From Cymbidium sinense (Eukaryota; Streptophyta; Magnoliopsida; Asparagales; Orchidaceae): a stretch of DNA of 64,000 nt. The stretch lies in assembly GCA_021442155.1 (NCBI GenBank), contig CM038229.1, positions 97,379,271-97,443,270 of the forward strand, read 5' to 3'. The notes beneath the pieces are model-generated. The model was given only the letters and a program-made list of their open reading frames with translations. It was not told where the DNA came from and made no database searches. Both the position numbers and the translations under genes were made by a program. Numbering within the stretch: position 1 is the first letter of the stretch; the number at the start of each line of letters is the position of its first letter. Positions 1-12,229 of this stretch are shown here, piece by piece.

Positions 1-985
1 GTCTATCACCCCCACAAAGCTACGAAAGTGGATAGATTATGTTTGAATTAAGTTTTAATGATAGAATTTTATTTGAATGGTTTTAGATTGATATTTGAAA
101 ATTGATTTAAAAATTTGATTAATTTGAATATGTTTAAGAGCTTTATATCCTATCAACTCGCTATTTCTAACAGGATTAAATCTACTATCAGATAGAATCA
201 ATTTCTCAAATATTTCACCGATTTGAAACTCTTATTATAGGTTTTAGGTTTTGTTATCCTCCATAAGCTTAAACCGAAGCCACCCACAACATCCTCAAAC
301 ACTTGAATTTAAGCATTCAACATAGTGTTGAGAAACTTGCAATTTATAGCTTGGTTATTTATATAAGAGATAATCTTAAGTCTACCTTAAGACAGAGGAC
401 TATTTGCCTATCATACCATTCACAACTCAAAGGATAGGCCATTGGGGAGCATAATGGGTTATGGTCGATCGTAATATAATGGAGTCGACCGCCATACCAC
501 GATCGAGGACTCGTCATAATCGCCATCTGGAGCCTATCCAAGCTACGCAAATGGGACCCGCCACATCCTTACCGGCATGAGATTGATTGAGAGTGAATAT
601 AAAGAACACTTGATTTGACATTAGCTCCTTTGTGAGCTGAGTTTGCTTAATTTGTCACACATATAATTACGGAAGGTGGATAGATTGAGTTTGATTTGAG
701 CTTTTAATGATAGGATTTCATTTAAGTTTTTTCTTATTGACACTCAATTTGAATTAATTTGATTAATTTGAATATATTTAAGAGCTTTAGATCCCCGCCA
801 ACTGCCAATGAGGATTAGATCTATCACTTTGTAATCAACTTTTAGATGTTTAAGACGAAACTCTTTTATAAGTTTTCAAGTTTTGTTAACCTGACCCACC
901 CTAAGACTAAACCGAAAACAACCCAGAAGCATCCTCAAACACTTGAATTTAGACATTCAAAGAAAGTGTCAAGGCCCATAAGGGT
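1..985 (-). repeat. ~620-bp tandem subrepeats in LTR of Y (one and a half units)
   Basis: Two successive units share the marks 'cttaagtctacctta', 'gattcacaactcaaagg', 'cacttgatttgacatt', 'gtttgatttgagc' and 'catcctcaaacacttgaattta'. The first unit is cut by the window edge and the second starts near 365. The same block occurs twice in the other LTR of Y but only once in X's LTR and in the solo LTR. Confidence 0.7.
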
Positions 986-1653
986 CTATAGTGATTTAGA
1001 TAATTTTATGTTCGAATTATGAGATTGATTTTATATTTTTATTTTATATTCCAATTTATTTTGACATTAAAATTACTTGAAATCTATGTCCAAGCACATG
1101 CAAGAATTTTTAGCTTAGCAAATTGCATCTAATTAATGAAATCATTGATTTTGAAAAATCATAATTAAAATGTAATTCTTTAATTTTTGAAGGTAGCTCC
1201 ATAATTTTGTAGATTTTGATTTATCACCATCTTGTACAAGGGTTGAGATCCGTTGGAAGAAGGCGTTGTGAATTGATCTTATTAGATTTTTCATTAATAT
1301 TTAATATATTCGAATTTATCATGCTTTTTAGACATTAAAATTTGCACTTGAAATCTCTCTATGTGCGCACATGTATGTGTTTATTTAAATTTGATTTTCC
1401 TCTGTTTTTATTCAAATTTGATTTCCATCTCTTTTATTCAAATTTGATTTCCCCTTTTATTCAAATTTGATTTTCCCCTCTTTTTTTTTTAGTTAAAGGT
1501 TCGATGCAATTTGATAGCCTCCATCCTCGTGTATGGGGCTACATTGGGGTGTTTTGGCCCATCGTGCCTGATGACGTGACGATTTCCATTTTGAAGTACC
1601 TTGGTCGAATCATGTTACGATTGACATATGAGGCCTTTAATTACTGCATAAAA

Positions 1654-1922
<269 letters not shown>

Positions 1923-1969
1923 GCAAATATTCTAAATTTTGACGTTCATCATCCTGGGCTATATGTCGG

Positions 1970-2195
1970 TGTTTTGTGCAGTCACACCCACGATGAGGGT
2001 TGGTGTTTTGAAACATCTCAGTTTTTTCATCTTCATGCCTTGATGATGGCGGTGTGTCTTGTGACACCACATGGATTTCATCTCGTCACACCACGATGAG
2101 CATGGCCTTCAATCACTTGGTACTCACGATGGCGTGGTGAGTGGTGTCACGGATCATTATCGAATTTTATCGTCATGCCACGATGAGCATGGCGA
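1970..2195. repeat. Short degenerate repeats with core 'cgatgagcat'
   Basis: Several spaced copies of a phrase like 'cgatgagcatggcg' alternate with 'tttcatctcg'. The same array, with more copies, is at 10690-11060 in the partner LTR. It lies just downstream (minus sense) of the beta-amylase fragment. No function is apparent. Confidence 0.6.
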
Positions 2196-3160
2196 GGCCT
2201 TCAAACCCTCCAATGTGGGTCTCCATGCTTTTCGGGATAAGATGGGAAGCGTAATTCCCTCCTCAAGCTAGTCAGGCCCATAAGAACTCTTTCCTTGTCT
2301 ATCCCCAAGTAAGGAACTCGATTTTGCCGCCCTATCGATTGAAATAAATATCTGATTTTCTTTCTAATCTTTGACACCCAACTAGGCATAGGAATGTACA
2401 CATCATCTCTACATTTCCACCACATTCATGAAAAGACATGACCACAGTTTAAGGTTTAATTCTAAAAACTATTTGAAACCTTGCGGTACATTTTGGATCA
2501 TTGGCCTCCACTATTCCCCCACCCAATCAACCATAACACCATCAACATTGACATATTTTAATATGCTCAACTTCTCTAGTAGAGCATAGGCAACATTATA
2601 TAGGCGGGAACATATGGGGTGCCCACAAAATCCTGGTCTCCTTGTGGGTTTAACACCTTTTCTCCCTAACATCATTCGCCATGGAGGAGGGGAATTCCTT
2701 TCCCCATTGCCATCACTTCTAAGGGTAAAGGCAATCACAGTTCCGAGAAAGCGAGGATGCTCATATGTTGAAGCTGTTGAAGGCGAACCCGGCGTGACTA
2801 TGGTCTAAAACAGAAATAGACAAAGGTGCTCGGTGCATGCCTTTTGAGGACAATCGAGTTGAGCGAGCCCATGACCATTTTGGAGTAGATGAGCGTGCTT
2901 GTCGTTGGTCAGACAGAGAAAAGAAGGAAAAGGAGAGAAGTCGTTACAAGGAGATAGAATGGGAGTTACCAAAATGGGGAGAAGGTTCTTGCGATTGAAT
3001 CGATGGATGAATGAGAGAGAGAGAGAGAGAGAGGGTCCTTCAAAAGGTTCAGAACTTTCATGCATGCGGGTTTTAGAAGCTCCTGCGGTTTTGGAAACCA
3101 AGAAGCCAAAGACGGAGGAGTTTCTTGTGTCGTGGTTAAAGGAATTTGAATGAGAGCGGG
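2196..3160 (-). pseudogene. Captured beta-amylase (GH14) gene fragment, copy 1
   Basis: This minus-strand fragment of a plant beta-amylase lies inside an LTR. Frame by frame one reads the N-terminal barrel segment YVNVDGVMVD (about 2540-2570), degraded sequence where HECGGNVGD should be (about 2400-2440), PMPSWVSKI (about 2375), IDKERVLMG (about 2300) and ELRFPSYPEKHG (about 2240-2260). ELRFPSYP matches the beta-amylase signature holding the catalytic Glu. The upstream part (2740-3160) looks like a leader and transit-peptide region with a CT run. About 30 residues expected between the ERVLMGRT and GELRYPSYP motifs are missing, and frameshifts separate the motifs. It cannot encode an enzyme. 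It is the same fragment as copy 2 at 11070-12200 but more decayed. Confidence 0.8.
3012..3034. repeat. (GA)n microsatellite
   Basis: About 11 GA units in the leader part of the captured beta-amylase fragment. On the sense (minus) strand this is a CT-rich stretch, as is common in plant 5' leaders. Confidence 0.9.
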
Positions 3161-3239
3161 GAAGCTTTGAGAGAGGGCTCGTTCAGAGCGGGAGGAAGGA
3201 TCATGCTAACGATTAATGGAACCAAAAAAAGATTGGAAA

Positions 3240-4340
3240 TTAATAGACCTTTTTAATAATTTTTTCAAATATTAATCAATTTTAAAATGAATTTTGTGCC
3301 GACATCATTATATAGTTAATATATATGTTGATTCAAGGTTATTTCGATGTTTGAACATAAAAGCGCAGTCCATTTCACGATCGAGGTCGTTGGTTTGAGT
3401 CGGCGTCAAATTGAGTCCATTTCACAAAATGCGTCACTATTTTCGACCTCTCGATTTTTTGCACTCATATGAATTGAGTGTGAGCAGTCTCATTTGATAA
3501 ATTTTGATGTTTCAAAGCCAATGGCATGATCAATTTCTCAAATGAAGGTCGTTTGACTTGCGGTGCCTCCTCATCTCGATATATGTGCGGGGCATTGTTG
3601 ACTTGGCTTGATCGTTGCTCATTAAGTTGTGTGATATTTATATCGACTAGTTTTGACATTCTAAACGCGATGGTGAAGTCCGTTCATCGATCGGAGGTCA
3701 TTTGAGTTAATTTTGGTGACGTCCGGCATTTACCTCCATTTACGCGTTATCATTTCAAATCATTTGACACTTATATAGACTTATGCTGGCGTGATCAATT
3801 TCATGAATGGAGGTCGTTCGATTCGCATCGGCATCTCGACATCAATATAATGCAAGTATGTTAATGGCTTCGAGCACTTGATCGGTTGCTCATTAAGTTG
3901 TGTAATATTTATATCTACCAATTTGATGTTACGAGCGTGGCGGTGAAGTCCGTTCGTCGATCGAAGGTCGTTTCTATTTTTAGACATTAGTGTATTTATT
4001 CCTGTTTGTTGTCGTCATTCGATTATTTAACATTGGCACGCTCTCGCTGAATTAAGCATGGGCGGTCTCATTTAATAGCTTTCAATATTTTAAAGCTAAC
4101 AACATGATCGGTTTTATGAGCAGTGGTTTGATTTTCGCGACTTCGACTCTAATATGTGCATCGACACATTGATAGCTTGAACACTTAATCAATTGCTCGT
4201 TAGATATTGCAATATTTAAATTTTGATTAATTTTGATATTTTGAACACAACGGTGAAGTCCGTTCACTTATAGATCATTTTGACTATTTTCGGTGACATC
4301 CAGGTGCATTTTGAGCCCCAATTTGGGCCATCTCAAGTCC
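3240..4340 (-). repeat. ~300-bp tandem subrepeats in LTR of Y
   Basis: Three to four degenerate units share 'gatcaatttc', 'gctcattaagttgtg', 'aatatttatat' and 'gtgaagtccgttc', starting near 3440, 3780 and 4080. The block forms the first kilobase of the LTR (minus sense) and recurs at 12480-13545, 33100-33890 and 44200-44650, always between the LTR start and the cargo slot. Confidence 0.7.
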
Positions 4341-4396
4341 GTCAAATTCGATTTGTAGGCTTGATTTGATTTATGACACATATGTGAAGGTCAACA

Positions 4397-4407
4397 ATGT
4401 CCCCAAC
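4397..4407 (-). other. Polypurine tract remnant of element Y
   Basis: The minus strand reads TTGGGGACAT immediately before the LTR start TGTTGACC. The equivalent site of X (33031-33043) is better preserved as TTTTGGGGGGCATT. A PPT at this place primes plus-strand DNA synthesis in LTR retrotransposons. Confidence 0.6.
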
Positions 4408-6479
4408 AAATATGATTAAATTGCATGAAGCAGTCATATTTTTTAGTTGACCATTTGGGTGACCATAAAACTTGGATTATTTTAGCTTTGATTGTAAACT
4501 ACTTTGTGATTTGTCATTGGTATCTTTGTCATATTCGACATGCTAAATGGAGCTTGACCAATTTGTCAATTAACTTGTCGATTGATAAGAGTTCTTGCAC
4601 TATCTACTATCACCTTCAATGGCTTTCTGAAGATCTCTTCCTTTATGTCCTTGCAAATTTGAGTCTCCTCCATAGCTTCATGCTTGGTAGGCTTAATAGA
4701 GGAATTGTTTTGTTTGTTTTGATGAAGGACTCCACTAGGGAATTAGTTTATCCATGCTTGAACGGATTTGAAATTCCTTATGCCTAACTTTGAGCTTGGT
4801 AGACTTGATGAAAGACTAACTTGATTTGTCCCATGGACTTGTCGAAGTGTATGCACTCCATAAATCTGCTTGCTTCTTTGATGGATTCATTGAAGGATAC
4901 ATATAGACGACCTAGCCATCCACTTATATTTGGTTAATGTTGAGTTATTAGTCCAGCGTGTACTTTAACAAACCGAATAATCACAAAATTCCTTTAGTTT
5001 GGCAATCGACTTTGTATGAACTATGCTTCCCTCGATCTTTGCTTTTGACAAACTTGATGAGGAGATTGACTTTGATCTATGTTTTGAGCTTGATCAAATC
5101 ATTTGATAATAAATTAAGATATCACGGGTAATATATAGATTGATTTGAGGAGCCACGACTTGAGCATTTCCTCGACTTGATCATCGATCAAGTAGAAAGA
5201 TCTCTTGATCGGTTACTTGTAATCACTAAGCTAACTCTAGTTTGATATTGAGCATTATCATTGAACTTGACGGCGGGGCTCTTTCACTACTGACATTTTC
5301 TTGCGCTTGTTGAGTGAGGAGGCGTAACTCGACCATATTTGGGCTTGTTGAGTTCGACCTTTAGAACCTACTCGAGTTTTGACTTAAGGCAGTAGATTAA
5401 TGGTTTTGTCATCATCGATGAATGAGGGCTCTTTCAAGCCTTTTCTTGCTTGTTGAGTGAAGAGAGCATCATTAACTCGACTATTTGTGGGCTTATTGAG
5501 TCGACCTTTAGAACCCATCGTGTCCGGACTTTAGGATATAGACATTGATGTTTTTCCAAATTAATTGATTGAAGCTTGATCGGAGTTCTTCTCACTTGAT
5601 CTCCGTGACAAATCTCAAAGATAATTTTCTTGACATTTAAGGTTGTCCTTTCATGTGTAAAAATAGATTCTTTTGTTCTTGCAAGGCTCTACCACATATG
5701 TGATAATAATAGATATATTAAAGGATTTGGTGTGGCGCTTAATGTCAACTTGAATCAAAGTATATTTGAGGATCTCTCATGGCATGATGTCAACTCAAAT
5801 AAACATAATATAAACTAAAAATGCCCCTGTCTTGCGGAATTCTACATTTATGAGAATTTTCAAGATGAAAATATACAAATATATCAATATTTGAATTGGT
5901 GTATTCTAAAGGAGAGTTTTGACTTGTATCATTACTTTCATCTATGTATAGAAATCTAAAATTCCTTCAGCATTAAGGAAATTTTCATAGAAAAGTTCTT
6001 TCATCTTTAGAGAGTTTATTTAGGGATGTCGGCATGAAGCACGATGTCAACCTAAATAGTGTACTAAAAAAATGCCTCTGTCTCACGTAAGAATTTTCAC
6101 AAAAAAATTTCTTCATTTGGAGTATGTTTATTTAGAGATCTCGGCATGAAGCATGATGTGAACCTAAATAGATATACTAAACCTTGCGGGGATTCTAAAT
6201 CACATTTAGAAGAATTTTCAATATAAAATACACAAACACATCAATATTTGAATTGATGTACTCTAAAGGAGATCTTAACATACAACATTGATTTCATCGT
6301 ATATAAAAATTCTAAAATTGTAATAGGGAAATTTTCGAAAAATTCTTCATCCGGGTATGTTTATTTTGAGATCTCGGTATGAAGTCGATGTCAAGCTAAA
6401 TAGATATACTAAAAAAAATGTACATGTCTTCTAAGGGGATTTGTTGTATCGAGAATGTGGTTGTCAAGTATAGTAATTT

Positions 6480-6840
6480 TTCAAGTATCGACCATTAATT
6501 GAGGCATTGGTCTTTCACACTTTAAGTCAATGAGTTGGTATGCCCCTCCTTGGTATACTTTTCAATGACAAAAGGGCCTTTCCAATTAGGCTCAAATTTG
6601 TCATCAATTTTCGATTGGGGATAATTGGTTTTCTCGAGGAATTAATTCTTCTTTTGGAATGTTGGTTGCACCATATGGTCAAAAGCCACGGACATCTTTA
6701 CTCGATAAACTTTTAAATTTTCTGAGCTTGGGCGACCTCGTCGCATCAAGATCTTCCATCCAGAGACACATTCTCATCTTGAGTGAGATTGTGTTGAATA
6801 ATACCCGAAGGTAGTTCAACTTCAAGTGATAGAGCGCCGA
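6480..6840 (-). pseudogene. Integrase C-terminal remnant of element Y
   Basis: The minus strand gives short blocks typical of the Ty3-gypsy integrase tail: LWMEDLDA, then a stretch ending near AFDHMVQPT, then NWKGPFVIEK and GGAYQL (with small frame changes). The matching plus-strand copy in X is at 23390-23530. What precedes it is non-coding upstream sequence, so most of pol was lost by an internal deletion ending close to here. Confidence 0.6.
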
Positions 6841-8814
6841 CCCTTAATACTAGTGTATAATGAGTGGATTTTTGTGGGATGCGATCTAGATGTCATGTCA
6901 TTATCTTTTATAAGGCAATTTTGCTTGAGATTTTGGCTTCCAAATTTTCTCACCTATTTTGGACCTTTCGAGATTCTTGGACATGTGGTCCAAGTGTCAT
7001 TGATGCTCACTATCGAAACTTGAATTAGTAGACATTTTTGGGGATGTAAGAGGAGGCCTCTTTGGAGGAGCAACTCAGTCTCTAAAGATAGGACCTTCAT
7101 ATTTTCTTTTATCGGTCCTTTCTCCTTTGTAACTTTGAGGACGATGCACTTTGCATATATAGTTTTAAGTTTCCTCACTAGAAGTTGGAACGACATTATC
7201 GGTCTAGAAGGGGCTTGATTTGATCAATAGAGCTATTCCACTTTACCCATCTTAGGTTGTCAAACTTGTTATGAGTTGGAACACTAGCTTAGTTCCAGTT
7301 GGTTGTATAATTTTACTTGAATAATGGTTGTTGACGCGGTTCAAGATTTCTCTTTCTCAGTCTTTGGGTTAACTTGCTTCAGATGAACAAGCTTTTGTCG
7401 CTACTTCTTCTGAGGTATTGACCTCCATATTTATTTTTTCTTTCTATCGGGACATTTCGATAATGGATTCTAACACACCAGAGTCACCGATGCTCATCGT
7501 GTATAAATTACTTAGAATGGTCCCGAGCTCTTACTACCATTGATTATAGATTTTATAGTGGAGCTTTTTTGGCTTCTTTACTAATTGACATTTGATACTT
7601 GTTCTTCATAAGATATTTTTCTTAACAACCTTGAGATCTATGTGCTCGATAGAGTTTATTTCTTTAGAAAGGTTGAAACGTGAGCCAAAACAAATACCAT
7701 TTAACATCACTAGTAGAGCTATTCCTATTCACCCATCTCAAAATTTTCAAATTTATAATGGGGTAGAAATACTCGCTTTGGGTTGTAAGGTTGGTTGTAT
7801 GACTTATGATTGGACACCAACCATCGAGCTCGAAGGTTTCTTCTTCTTTGTCTTCTACTCAATTTTCCTCTAAGAGGAGGCTTTAACATTATGCCTTCCT
7901 AATGTGAAAGGTTTAAGCGAGCCACATTCACAAGTATAAGCGATACTTTCTACCAAGTGATGATTCTTTTCATGACGGCACCTTAGAATGACTCAATCTT
8001 TCAAATACATAGGCCCTCTCTTGAGGAACCTCAACAATAGCAAATTTCTCTCTCATGCATAAGTTAGTACAATATGCTTATGCTTCGTGTAGAGGATTAA
8101 TCGCGATGATTGGGAAGTCACTCCAACAAAGCATTGATTATAGTGTTAGATGGATATTGGCTCACGACCTAGCTACAAAAAATGAAAATGTTCGAAGATC
8201 CATCGATGTAAAAAAATAGATTAGTCATAAGAATATGATAGATTTAAATTAAATTTCATTGATGATTGATTTTAATTAATTTTATCATGCTAATCGCTAT
8301 AACACATATATGACTAGCCAAAGATGGAAAGAGAATCTTATCTAGAGGCTAAATCTATGGGCTCCAAAAATTTCAACGACCTCTTTGATGAAAGAGTATT
8401 TTTAACGATCGTGTAATTTTGAAGGTAGATGGAATAGTAAATAAGACACTACCTGAGATTTCATCCTTATTTGGTAAGGACTTTAGACGTTCGGTTTCCT
8501 ATAAAGCAAGCCCCCATAATTAATTATCCCTCCCAATAAGTAAGAGAGAACTTTTGATTAAGGCTAGTCGTTAGGTCACTTAATGCATATATAGTAGAAA
8601 GATATGGAGTTTCAAAATTTAGATTACAAATTTATCATTTCAACATAAAGCGGATGGTTGGGGAATGATCACGCGTCTATCTAGATCACATGGTTCCATC
8701 ATCCCGCAATCACACGGTCCCTAGTCTACTTAGTCGAGGAGGTACCCAAACCAGAAGGATCCTCATCACATGGGTTACGTCCATCCAAGAAATCCTTGAC
8801 TGGGTATGTTTATC

Positions 8815-10045
8815 TAAGGAGACAGCTTAAGTCTACCTTAGCTAACGAGAGGTTATTTTCCTATCAAGTATACCCTATGATTCACAACTCAAAGGACAAA
8901 GCCATTGGGGAGCATGCACGGCCGTGATTGTAATATAATGGAGCGACCGCAAACCATATGATCAAAGGACTTTAGTTATAATCGCTTCATCTATGGAGCC
9001 TACACCAAGCCACACAATCGAGGACACACGTCACGTCCCTTACTAGAAGAGATTGAAGAGTGAACATAACATAACACTTGATTTGACATTTCTTTGTGAA
9101 CGGAGTTTTCTTAGTTTGTCACCCCGCAAACAGTTGGATAGATTAGGTTTGATTTAAGTTTAATGATATAATTTCATTTGAATAGTTTTAGATTGATATT
9201 TGAAAATTGATTTGAAAAATTGATTAATTTGAATATGTTTAAGAGCTTTAGATCCTATCAACTCTAGTCAGGAGGATCTACCACCCATAATCAATTTTTA
9301 GATAGTCCATTAATTTGAAACTCTTATTATAGGTTTTTTTGTTTTTTAATCACCAATCATAGACTAAAGGAAGCCACCAGACAACATCCTCAAACACTTG
9401 AATTTAATTATTCAACATAGTGTCACATGCGGGTGTTTATAGCTTAGTTATTTATCTAAGGAGACATCTTAAGTCTACCTGGCGATGAGGGTTATTTGCC
9501 CTATCAGTATGATTCACAACTCAAAGGATAGCCATTAGGAGCATGCTACTGGTCGTAATATAATGGAGCGACCGCCAAATCACCATCGAGGACTCGGTCG
9601 TAATTGCTTCATCTGTGGAGCTCACGGCAAGCCACATAGTCAAAGGACGTGCCACGCCCTTAGCGAGATTGATTGAGACAACATAAAGATAACACTTGAT
9701 TTGACATTAGCTCCTTTGTGAGCTAGAGTTTGTTTAATTTGTCACCCCATAAATAATTGCATAATGTGGAAAGATTGAGTTTGATTTAAACTTTTAATTA
9801 TAGGATTTCATTTAAACAATTTTTTTAATTGACACTCGCTTTAAATTAATTTGATTAATTTGGATATATTTAAGAGATTTAGATTTTGTCAACTGCTTAG
9901 CTAATAAAGGATTAGATCTATGTCTGTAATCGACTTTTATATATTTCACCGATTTGAAACTCTTTTATTAGTTTTAAGTTTTGTTAAATCCCAAGACTAT
10001 CGGAAACAACCCGACATCCTTAAACACTTGAATTTAGGCATTCAA
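8815..10045 (-). repeat. Two ~620-bp tandem subrepeats in LTR of Y
   Basis: Units start with 'ctaaggagac' at about 8815 and 9452. Each carries 'gattcacaactcaaagg', 'cacttgatttgacatt', 'gtttgattt', 'cctcaaacacttgaattta' (or 'ccttaaacacttgaattta' in the second unit) and 'ttcaacatagtgtc'. The unit occurs once in X's LTR (reversed at 36060-36760) and once in the solo LTR (39540-40290), so the duplication is specific to Y. Confidence 0.75.
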
Positions 10046-10689
10046 CATAGTGTCTGCGGTGTATAGTAATTTAGATAATTTTATGTTTGAATTATGAGAT
10101 TTATTTTGTATTTTCATTTTTTATTCCAATTAATCCTACGTCTTTTCATTTAAAATTGCACTGAGATCTCTATGTCCGAAAGCACATGCGTGGAATTTAT
10201 AGCTCCGCTAATTTCATCTAATTAATGAAATCATTGATTTTGAAAAATCATAATTAGAATGAAATTCTTAATTTTTGATCAAGAAACTCATGATTTTTAT
10301 AGATTTTGATTTAGTATCGCCTTCGCCTATTTGTACAAAGGGTTGTGATCCAGAGAAGAAGGCGTTGTGAATTGATTTAATATCTTATTAGATTTTTTTG
10401 ATTAATATTTAATATATTTCAATTCGCAGCCTCTTTCGACATTAAAATTTGCACTTGAAATCTCTATGTCCAAGCACATGTAGGTGTTTATTCAAATTTG
10501 ATTTCTCTCTCTTTATTCAAATATTAAATTTGATTTTCCTCTCTTTATTCAAATTTGATTTCCCCTTTATTCAAATTTGATTTTCCCCTCGTTTTTTTAA
10601 TTAAAAGGTTCGACCTCGCGTTCTGCCATCCCCGTAGGGCTGCATCGAAGTACCCGCCGCGTACGAGCGATGTGATGTTTTGCACCTAC

Positions 10690-11060
10690 CGACCTGCTAT
10701 GCCTAGATGAGCATAACGAGGTCTTTAATTACCGCACAAAAGCATATATATATATATATATATATATATGCAAATATTCTAAATTTTGGTACATTTTATC
10801 AGATTCCAAAGATCCCCTGCATAGGGACTCAATCGAACTATTTTTTGCACCCCCGATGTGTGGCGGTTGGTGTTTTGAAACACCTCCATTTTATCTCGCC
10901 ACGCGATGAGCATAGCGGAGTTCGACACCATAGTTGGATTTCATCTCGGCCACCGATGAGCATGACGAGCCTTCAATCACTCTCGATGAGCATACCGAGT
11001 GTTGTCTGATCACTATGGCGAATTTCATCTCTCGCCACGCCTCGATGAGCATGACGGCCT
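10690..11060. repeat. AT tract plus 'cgatgagcat' short-repeat array
   Basis: The tract 10744-10769 is a short TA microsatellite. Around it, phrases like 'gatgagcatgacg' recur at roughly 40-60-bp spacing (about 10705, 10905, 10955, 10985 and 11045). The array directly follows the end of the beta-amylase fragment in sense direction. Confidence 0.65.
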
Positions 11061-11069
11061 TCAAACTTG

Positions 11070-12200
11070 AAACTCTCCAATGCCGGTGTATCACCATCCA
11101 TGCTTTGGATAAGATGGGAAGCATAATTCCCTGCAAGGTCCTCAACTGTTGTCCAGCCCATAAGAACTCTTTCCTTGTCTATCTCCCAAGTAAGGCACTC
11201 TGGATTTCGCTGCCCCGTCCTATCAGTGAAATAAATATCTAGTTTTTCTTTCCAATCTCAGACACCCAACTAGGCAGAGGAATGTACACATCATCTCCCA
11301 CATTTCCACCACATTCATGAAAAGACATGACCACCTGCAGTTTAAGGTTTAATTCTTGCACCATCTGAAAAGCTATTTGTAACCTTGCTAGTACTTTTTG
11401 TGGACCATTGGCCTCCACTATTCCCCGCCAGTAATCAACTATAACACCATCAACATTGACATATTTTTGTATGCTCAACTACTCCAGTAGAGCATAGGCA
11501 ACATTACATAGACGAGAACATATGGGTGCCCACAAAATCGCGCTCTGGTCTCCTTGTGGGTTTAACAACCACCTTTTCATTCTACCTAACATCATTCCCA
11601 CTACCATGGAACAGGAGTTCCTCGGAAGTCCTTTCCCCTTGCCGCTATCACTCCCGAGGGCAAAGGCAGCCCAACGGTTCCGACCAGAGAAAGCAAGGAT
11701 GCTCGCTACGTTGAAGCTGCGTTGAAGGGAGCAGCAAACCCCAGAGGCAGTGACTATGGTCCTAAGCTGTATGCCTGCAATTGACGAAGGTGCTCCGGTG
11801 CATGCCCTTCCGAGGACAATCTCGAGAGAGCCCATGACCGCTATTTTGGAGTAGACGAGGGCGTTCTTGTCGTTCGATCGAGACGGAAGAACGAAGGAAA
11901 AGGAGAGGAAGTCGTTCGGCCGGGAGCAAGGAGATAGAATGGGAGTTCCCAAAATGGGGAGGAGGTTCTTGCAGTTCAGATCGACGGACGAATGAGGGAG
12001 AGAGAGAGATGGTCCTTCAGAAAGGTTCCGTTACTTTCATGCGGGTTTTAGGAATTATGCCTTCCTTACGGTTTTAGAAACCGAAGAAGCCAAAGGACGG
12101 AGCAGTTGCTTGCGTGCGTGTGGTTGAAGGAATTGAACGAGAGCGGGAGCTATTTTGAGGAGCGGGCTCGTTCGAACGGGGAAGAGCGGGAGGAAGGATC
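11070..12200 (-). pseudogene. Captured beta-amylase (GH14) gene fragment, copy 2 (better preserved)
   Basis: Plant beta-amylases release maltose from starch. This minus-strand fragment covers the 5' part of such a gene. In order it shows a CT-rich leader and transit-like N-terminus (12200-11560), [20 protein letters not shown] (about 11470-11405), [20 protein letters not shown] with [20 protein letters not shown] (11375-11250), then [17 protein letters not shown] (about 11200), and finally PSYPKHGW and IGEFQ (about 11140-11080). HECGGNVGD and the ELRYPSYP-type motif are the two classic beta-amylase signatures. Roughly 30 residues between the RTTVE-like segment and the second signature are absent. 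Stops and frameshifts interrupt it (after SEIGKKN and within KHGW), and homology ends at GEFQ, far short of the ~440-residue GH14 domain. HEC rather than HQC suggests a BAM7/8- or BAM2-like source; this subfamily call is tentative. Confidence 0.87.
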
Positions 12201-12229
12201 ATGCTTAAGATTAAGGTTTCGTTTGAGGG

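Larger units (their letters stand above)
4397..8357 (-). mobile_element. Internal region of element Y, heavily deleted
   Basis: On the minus strand the segment runs from the end of the 5' LTR (8357) to the PPT (4397). Only about 4 kb remains against about 18 kb in X. Blocks match X in the same order: 8340-6900 resembles X 14740-15860; 6840-6480 resembles the integrase tail near 23350-23530; 6400-5630 resembles X 23750-24050; and 5600-4400 resembles X 32000-33040. Protease, RT and most of integrase are absent, so Y could move only with proteins supplied by another element. Open frames on the plus strand here (for example 4425-4787) are not recognisable proteins. Confidence 0.65.

Noticed and set aside
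4425..4787. 120-codon plus-strand frame as a gene
   Set aside because: It lies in the conserved non-coding 3' part of element Y (antisense); the homologous part of X is not open and no motif is recognisable.
11479..11952. 157-codon minus-strand frame as an intact gene
   Set aside because: It is the N-terminal and leader part of the captured beta-amylase fragment; the following motifs lie beyond a stop, so it is not an independent gene.
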